Source of the DNA: an archaeon RBG_16_50_20
GTDB lineage: Archaea > Thermoproteota > Bathyarchaeia > 40CM-2-53-6
Direction: 5' to 3'
DNA: 17,888 bases
Assembly (NCBI GenBank): GCA_001768965.1
Contig: MEMY01000063.1
Span: forward strand, 1 to 17,888
Shown here piece after piece: positions 13,524-17,888 of the stretch. Below the pieces are notes generated by a model. That model worked only from the letters and a program-made list of their open reading frames with translations, had not been told where the DNA came from and ran no database searches. Position 1 is the stretch's first letter; the number at the start of each line of letters is the position of its first letter. Made by a program: the position numbers and the translations under genes.

Positions 13524-14321
13524 ATGCCAAAAACCCTCGAAATCAAAGACCTGCATGTGAGCATTGAGTCCAAGCAGATTCTGAAAGGCGTGAACCTGAA
13601 AGTTGCCCAGGGCGAGATTCATGCTGTTATGGGTCCGAACGGTTCTGGTAAGAGCACTCTTGCGAACACGTTGATGGGCCATCCAAAATACAAGGTAGAC
13701 AGCGGCGACATACTGGTCAACGGAGAGAGTATTGTCGGCTTGCCCCCGGATCAACGTGCCAAGAAAGGACTCTTCCTGGCCTTCCAATATCCGCTTGAGA
13801 TCTCAGGCGTTCCACTTGCACAGTTCCTCAGATCCGCCTACAGGTCGGTCAAAGGAGAAGGTCAACAAAAGACTGAGACCAAGGGCGTAGGTGGCGAGAT
13901 GATCTCAGCTTTGGCCTTCAAGAAGAAGCTGGAGGAGAAGTTGAAGGAAGTTGATCTGGATCCTTCTTTCACAAAACGTTACCTCAATGAGGGCTTCTCC
14001 GGTGGGGAAAAGAAGCGCGCCGAGATTCTTCAAATGGCAATTCTTCAGCCAGCCATAGCCATTATGGACGAGACGGATTCAGGTTTGGATATTGATGCGG
14101 TGAGGAGGGTTGCCGAGGTGGTTTCTCGGATGGCTGGGCCTGAAATGGGAGTGCTCATCATCACACACTACCAGCGGATTCTCGACTACATCAAACCTCA
14201 GTTCGTTCACATCATGGTTGATGGGCGAATATTCCAGTCGGGTGGACCGGAGTTGGCTAGGGTGCTTGAGGAGAAAGGGTATGAGTGGACTGAGCAGCAG
14301 ACCACTTCGACTGCTAATTGA
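13524..14321 (+). CDS. sufC: Fe-S assembly ATPase SufC
   Basis: A 265-residue ABC-type ATPase of the SUF Fe-S cluster assembly complex. It binds SufB and SufD in the cytoplasm, and ATP use drives the conformational change needed for cluster formation. Motifs in order: Walker A GPNGSGKST (37-45), Q-loop FQYP (87-90), signature NEGFSGGEKKRAEI (155-168), Walker B IAIMDETDSGLD (178-189) with the catalytic Glu183, and the H-loop ITHY with His215. The IMDETDSGLDID stretch is diagnostic for SufC over transporter ATPases. The C-terminus carries an extra polar tail. It heads sufC-sufB-sufD and has its own TATA box. A second ATG 11 nt upstream is out of frame. Confidence 0.98.
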   Translation: MPKTLEIKDLHVSIESKQILKGVNLKVAQGEIHAVMGPNGSGKSTLANTLMGHPKYKVDSGDILVNGESIVGLPPDQRAKKGLFLAFQYPLEISGVPLAQFLRSAYRSVKGEGQQKTETKGVGGEMISALAFKKKLEEKLKEVDLDPSFTKRYLNEGFSGGEKKRAEILQMAILQPAIAIMDETDSGLDIDAVRRVAEVVSRMAGPEMGVLIITHYQRILDYIKPQFVHIMVDGRIFQSGGPELARVLEEKGYEWTEQQTTSTAN

Positions 14322-14327
14322 AGGGAA

Positions 14328-14337
14328 CATTTATTAC
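14328..14337 (+). promoter_or_regulatory. Possible internal promoter before sufB
   Basis: CATTTATTAC lies in the 46-nt gap between sufC and sufB, about 31-40 nt before the GTG start. CATATG then occurs twice in close succession (CATATGTCATATG). A second, short-leader transcript for sufB-sufD is possible. Confidence 0.35.
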
Positions 14338-14367
14338 ATATGTCATATGAGGGCATGCTGATACCCT

Positions 14368-15771
14368 GTGGCGACTAAGCAAACGCTCGACATCGACTAT
14401 ACCAAGTACAATTTCAGAGACGCAGACACCTCCTACGAATACAAGTTCGATAAGGGCCTCACGCGAGAAGTTGTCGAGCACATATCCCGGATCAAGAAAG
14501 AACCTGACTGGATGCTCCAGTTCAGGCTACGATCCTACGAACATTTCACGAAGAGACCGCTCCCCGCCTGGGGTGGAAACCTTAACACACTCAAATTCGA
14601 TGACATGCTCTACTACGCTAGCCCCACCGAAAAGAAGAGCCGATCCTGGGACGACGTCCCAGAATACATCAAGCAAACCTTCGATAAGCTGGGGATTCCA
14701 GAGGCAGAAAAGAAGTTCCTAGGCGGAGTCGGCGCCCAGTACGAATCCGAAGTGGTCTACCACAGCCTAAGAGATGACCTTGCAAAGAAAGGCGTCATAT
14801 TCACAGACACCGACACGGCCCTACGCGAGTATCCTGAACTATTCAAGAAATATTTCAGCACCGTAATCCCACCAGAGGACAACAAGTTCGCCGCACTGAA
14901 CAGTGCGGTGTGGAGTGGCGGGAGCTTCATCTACATACCCGAAGGAGTCAGCGTAGACGTCCCACTCCAAGCCTATTTCAGAATCAACATTCAGAACATG
15001 GGTCAATTTGAGAGAACCCTGATAATCGCAGACAAAAACAGTAGAATCCACTACATTGAAGGCTGCACAGCCCCAATCTACTCGACCGATTCCTTGCACT
15101 CAGCGGTCGTAGAGATCATCGCGAAACCTGGTGCACACGTTCGCTACACAACAATCCAGAACTGGTCCAACGACGTGTACAATCTAGTCACGAAGCGCGC
15201 CTACGCCTACGCGAATGCAACCGTTGAATGGGTTGACGGAAACCTGGGCAGCAAGCTGACGATGAAATATCCGTCAATATACTTGCTGGGACAAGGTGCG
15301 AAAGGAGAGATACTATCAGTCGCCTTCGCCGGCAAAGGCCAACACCAGGACGCCGGCGGCAAAGTAGTACACCTCGCACCGTACACAACTTCCAGAATCA
15401 CCTCGAAATCCGTCTCGAAAGATGGAGGCAGAACAACCTACCGTGGACTGCTCCATGTGGCTAAAGGAGCGAAGGGTGTGAAGTCGAGCGTACGATGCGA
15501 CGCGCTCCTCCTAGACGAGTATTCAAGAACCGACACCTACCCATACAATGAGATCAACGAAGACGATGCTACGACAAGTCACGAAGCGACCGTAGGCAAG
15601 ATCGGCGAAGATCAGCTGTTCTATCTGATGTCGCGAGGACTCTCAGAACAAGACGCGCTCAGCATGATCGTCATGGGTTTCATGGAACCCTTCATCAAAG
15701 AACTACCAATGGAATACGCTATCGAACTAAACAGGCTCATCCAGCTGGAAATGGCCGGTTCAGTCGGCTAA
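14368..15771 (+). CDS. sufB: Fe-S scaffold protein SufB
   Basis: A 467-residue SufB, the scaffold on which SUF builds new Fe-S clusters. Its right-handed beta helix contains the block SSVRCDALLL with Cys377, the equivalent of the catalytic Cys of bacterial SufB. TTSHEATVGKI (402-412) carries the His405-Glu406 pair used for cluster formation. Other SufB features: FAALNSAVWSGGSFIYIPEG (174-193), EGCTAP with Cys233, and the FYLMSRGLSEQDA end. The N-terminus (EPDWMLQFRLRSYEHF) is shared with SufD downstream, as expected for paralogues. The start GTG (14368) is the best fit to the family; GAGGG lies about 13 nt upstream, rather far. It follows sufC by 46 nt. No SufS, SufE or SufU is nearby, so the sulfur donor is elsewhere or different. 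Confidence 0.97.
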   Translation: MATKQTLDIDYTKYNFRDADTSYEYKFDKGLTREVVEHISRIKKEPDWMLQFRLRSYEHFTKRPLPAWGGNLNTLKFDDMLYYASPTEKKSRSWDDVPEYIKQTFDKLGIPEAEKKFLGGVGAQYESEVVYHSLRDDLAKKGVIFTDTDTALREYPELFKKYFSTVIPPEDNKFAALNSAVWSGGSFIYIPEGVSVDVPLQAYFRINIQNMGQFERTLIIADKNSRIHYIEGCTAPIYSTDSLHSAVVEIIAKPGAHVRYTTIQNWSNDVYNLVTKRAYAYANATVEWVDGNLGSKLTMKYPSIYLLGQGAKGEILSVAFAGKGQHQDAGGKVVHLAPYTTSRITSKSVSKDGGRTTYRGLLHVAKGAKGVKSSVRCDALLLDEYSRTDTYPYNEINEDDATTSHEATVGKIGEDQLFYLMSRGLSEQDALSMIVMGFMEPFIKELPMEYAIELNRLIQLEMAGSVG

Positions 15772-15835
15772 ACTCTAACCTTTTACTCTCCGTCCCTGAA
15801 ATGGTTGCTCAGATTCAACCAATCGTGACTACGCA

Positions 15836-17257
15836 ATGTCTGAGCTAACCCTAGCAGAAGCAAGCGAGCAAGTGATAGCAAAGCTCTCCCAAGCGAGAAA
15901 AGAACCCGACTGGCTACGGACATTTCGAACAAAATCACTCAAACTCTTTCGAGAACTACCGGCGGAATTATCGAACCTGTACACTAAGTATGCTGATCTC
16001 ACCGGCGTCGACTTCGAATCGACATCTCTAGAATTACCCGAACCACCACGCGCAGACATCGATAGTGTTGTGAGCAAATTCAAGACTGACCGAGCGATCA
16101 CGATTTATCAAATAGATTCGAAGACCTTGCCCCCCGAGATTCCGGAAGCTCTGCTCAAGGAGGGCGTAGTCTTTACAGACATTGGAACCGCTATCAGTCG
16201 CGATCCAGAATACTTCAAGCGCTACTTCCTCGAGAAAGCGATTCTTCCAGAAGATGACAAGTTCGCTGCTTTGAACAACGCCCTCTTCATGTCAGGATTC
16301 TTCCTGCACGTCCCTAAGGGAATCGAGATCACCACTCCATTCAGAATGGTCACAGTGCTATCTTCTGAGGGGAACAGCCTCTTCACGCAGAATTTGATCA
16401 TGGCAGAGCCGAGAAGCAAATTCACAGTACTCGAAGAACTCTACTCAACAAAGCTAACGCAGCAGTCGAAGAGATCCACGTACAGCGCCCTGTCTGAAGT
16501 CTACCTTCACGAAGGGGCAGAGGTTACCTACGCCAGCATCAACAACCTAGCCTCCAACGTGAACATATTCTCAAACAAGAAATCCATCGGCAAACGAGAC
16601 AGCAAGATTGTCTGGTCGTCGGCGTTGCTCGGTGGCGCCTACACGCGTTCACGTCTGGAGAGCGTGATGAAGGAAGAAGGAGCGTCCTCGGAGAATGTGG
16701 AGGTTGTTTTTGGCGCCGGGACACAGCGCTTCGACACAGCATCCAACATCACACATATCGGCCAAAACACCAGCGGGCACGCCGTGTCGAAAGGAGTAGT
16801 CAAAGAGAAGGCTAGAGCAGTCTTCAAAGGCATGATCCGGATCGAAAAGGAAGCCAAAAACTCACGAGCCTACTTAGCAGAACATGGAATGATTCTTGGA
16901 AAGGACGCACGCGCTGATGCTATACCGGGACTCGAAATAGAAACCAACGATGTCAAGGCGACCCACTCAGCCTCAGTCGCCCAAATCAACGATGAAGACG
17001 TTTTCTATTTAATGTCAAGAGGCCTCGCCGAAGACGACGCGAAGAAACTCATCATAGTCGGATTCTTCGAGCCAGTAGTCGAACGGATCCCCGTGCCCGA
17101 AGTGGCAAAAAGAATCCGGAGAATCATCGACCTCAAATGGTCTGGCGTGTACGACTTCGAATCATATCTAAAGGCGCGACCACTTGAGGACGAATACTAC
17201 GAAGAAGAAGCCCACAAACCTCGCGACTTGTTCGAGGGCCACTACAAATACAGATAG
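15836..17257 (+). CDS. sufD: Fe-S assembly protein SufD
   Basis: A 473-residue SufD, paralogue of SufB, which forms the SufB-SufC2-SufD complex. It shares with SufB the N-terminal EPDWLRTFRTKSLKLFRELP, the DDKFAALNNALFMSGFFLHV block (140-159), and the FYLMSRGLAEDDA end (390-402). The SufD-type core is NSRAYLAEHGMILGKDARAD (342-361), then PGLEIETNDVKATHSAS (364-380) with His377, the family's conserved His. The usual nearby Cys (VKCTHGA) is Ala here, and I found no cysteine in the whole protein, which fits SufD as a non-scaffold partner. A 35-residue acidic and aromatic tail (residues 439-473) goes beyond the core. The ATG has no strong ribosome site; the 64-nt gap from sufB has no clear TATA box, so it is probably co-transcribed. 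It converges on msrA with 18 nt between. Confidence 0.96.
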   Translation: MSELTLAEASEQVIAKLSQARKEPDWLRTFRTKSLKLFRELPAELSNLYTKYADLTGVDFESTSLELPEPPRADIDSVVSKFKTDRAITIYQIDSKTLPPEIPEALLKEGVVFTDIGTAISRDPEYFKRYFLEKAILPEDDKFAALNNALFMSGFFLHVPKGIEITTPFRMVTVLSSEGNSLFTQNLIMAEPRSKFTVLEELYSTKLTQQSKRSTYSALSEVYLHEGAEVTYASINNLASNVNIFSNKKSIGKRDSKIVWSSALLGGAYTRSRLESVMKEEGASSENVEVVFGAGTQRFDTASNITHIGQNTSGHAVSKGVVKEKARAVFKGMIRIEKEAKNSRAYLAEHGMILGKDARADAIPGLEIETNDVKATHSASVAQINDEDVFYLMSRGLAEDDAKKLIIVGFFEPVVERIPVPEVAKRIRRIIDLKWSGVYDFESYLKARPLEDEYYEEEAHKPRDLFEGHYKYR

Positions 17258-17275
17258 GCGTCACCCTGGTACCCC

Positions 17276-17821
17276 TTAGGGCTTTCTCAGTTTTTCACGA
17301 TAATGTTCGCGTAGCTTGGCGACCTTCGGCGCAATGACCATTTGGCAATAGGGTTGGTATCGATTGTTCTTGAAGTACTCTTGATGGTACCCCTCAGCTC
17401 TGTAGAAGACTGCAAATGGCTCGACTTTTGTGACGAATGACGCATCCCAGATTCCTGAAGCTTCAGTCTCCTTGATGATTTGCTCGGCTGTTGTTTTCTG
17501 CTCTTCATTGTGGTAGAAGATCACGGAACGATATTGCGTACCAACATCTGCGCCTTGGCGGTTTAACGTGGTCGGATCGTGCATCGTGAAAAAAATCTGC
17601 AGGATCTCCCTGAAAGAAATCGCGCTGGGGTCAAATGTTACTTGCACAGCCTCGGCGTGGCCCGTGGTTCCCGTACAGACCTGCTCATAGGTTGGACTCA
17701 CGACCGTCCCACCAGAATAGCCCGATTCGACTTTCTCAACGCCTCTCAATTCAATGAAGACCGCCTCAGAACACCAGAAGCAACCGCCAGCTAGCGTTGC
17801 CACCTCTCTTGGAGTGCTCAT
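17276..17821 (-). CDS. msrA: Peptide methionine-S-sulfoxide reductase
   Basis: A 181-residue MsrA, which reduces methionine-S-sulfoxide in proteins to repair oxidative damage. The active site is GGCFWCSEA with catalytic Cys14 and a second Cys17 (the family usually has GCFWG or GCFWC). Other blocks are SGYSGG (33-38), YEQVCTGTTGHAEAVQVTFD (45-64), HDPTTLNRQGADVGTQYRS (81-99) and GYHQEYFKNN; Cys159 in YQPYCQ is a likely resolving Cys. There is no fused MsrB domain. The ATG (17819-17821) has GGAAGG 3 nt upstream. The gene converges on sufD. Confidence 0.97.
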   Translation of the reverse strand: MSTPREVATLAGGCFWCSEAVFIELRGVEKVESGYSGGTVVSPTYEQVCTGTTGHAEAVQVTFDPSAISFREILQIFFTMHDPTTLNRQGADVGTQYRSVIFYHNEEQKTTAEQIIKETEASGIWDASFVTKVEPFAVFYRAEGYHQEYFKNNRYQPYCQMVIAPKVAKLREHYREKLRKP

Positions 17822-17835
17822 GTTCCTTCCAAACT

Positions 17836-17888
17836 CTAGATTGATATTCCTGTGAAGTGTCGGATTGCAATGCCGATCACGTAGAGAG
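17836..17888 (-). CDS. Possible C-terminal fragment of a membrane protein
   Basis: On the minus strand a frame enters from the window edge and ends at TAG (17836-17838), giving about 16 residues: LYVIGIAIRHFTGISI. The hydrophobic run with one basic pair looks like the end of a membrane helix. Its stop is 14 nt before the msrA ATG, so msrA could be the next gene of the same transcript. Sixteen residues are too few for identification. Confidence 0.3.
   Translation of the reverse strand, partial: LYVIGIAIRHFTGISI

Noticed and set aside
1..17888. Search for tRNA, rRNA, CRISPR array, transposase or attachment site
   Set aside because: I saw no TTCGA-type tRNA arm in a cloverleaf context, no regularly spaced repeats, and no transposase or integrase motifs; the only long repeat is the 235-bp tandem unit.

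Overview
The window looks archaeal and most likely from a Nitrososphaerota (Thaumarchaeota)-type lineage or close relative. Evidence: an archaeal-length uS12 ending in a KKEKPRR-like tail; a CFI-box-type surface protein with a Ser/Thr linker; an archaeal HTH regulator with a C-terminal Cys/His knuckle; complex I-like subunits of the GPQHPGSGH type; SufC-SufB-SufD without a desulfurase; TATA-like boxes 20-50 nt upstream of starts; and many TTG/GTG starts. Lineage is inferred from motif recall, not from a search.

Layout: (1) 1-196, the 3' end of an unknown gene with a SHOCT-like tail. (2) 200-1355, minus-strand operon of a winged-helix protein and a ParA/MinD-type ATPase; upstream are three copies of a CTACAC motif, two of them forming an inverted repeat. 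(3) 1511-5258, a surface locus: a 524-aa secreted multidomain beta protein, a 345-aa cytoplasmic protein of unknown family, and a 346-aa CFI-box protein with four C-terminal membrane helices. The two surface proteins share a homologous Ig-like module. (4) 5312-5758, rps12 on the minus strand. (5) 5898-6851, an F420-type luciferase-like oxidoreductase. (6) 7004-7982, an RNase Z-like metallo-beta-lactamase gene broken by an exact 235-bp head-to-tail duplication. (7) 8054-9523, IMP dehydrogenase with an atypical active-site loop. (8) 9587-10478, an HTH regulator, then a PrxQ/Bcp peroxiredoxin. (9) 10643-13281, a tightly packed nuoB-nuoC-nuoD-nuoI operon with no membrane subunit. (10) 13335-13439, a possible 34-aa basic protein followed by a T-run. 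(11) 13524-17257, sufC-sufB-sufD. (12) 17276-17821, minus-strand msrA, with a possible C-terminal fragment of a membrane protein behind it.

Functional links: the Suf scaffold genes sit directly after the Fe-S-rich Nuo subunits, which probably carry three [4Fe-4S] clusters (one on NuoB, two on NuoI). PrxQ and MsrA suggest exposure to oxidants. The window is gene-dense, with no gene-free stretch over 300 bases. I saw no tRNA, rRNA, CRISPR array, IS element or replication origin. The strongest candidates for something unusual are the exact 235-bp duplication, the ParA/winged-helix pair with its repeat-bearing upstream region, the surface locus with an unrecognised cytoplasmic protein, and the peripheral-arm-only nuo cluster with a non-canonical quinone site.
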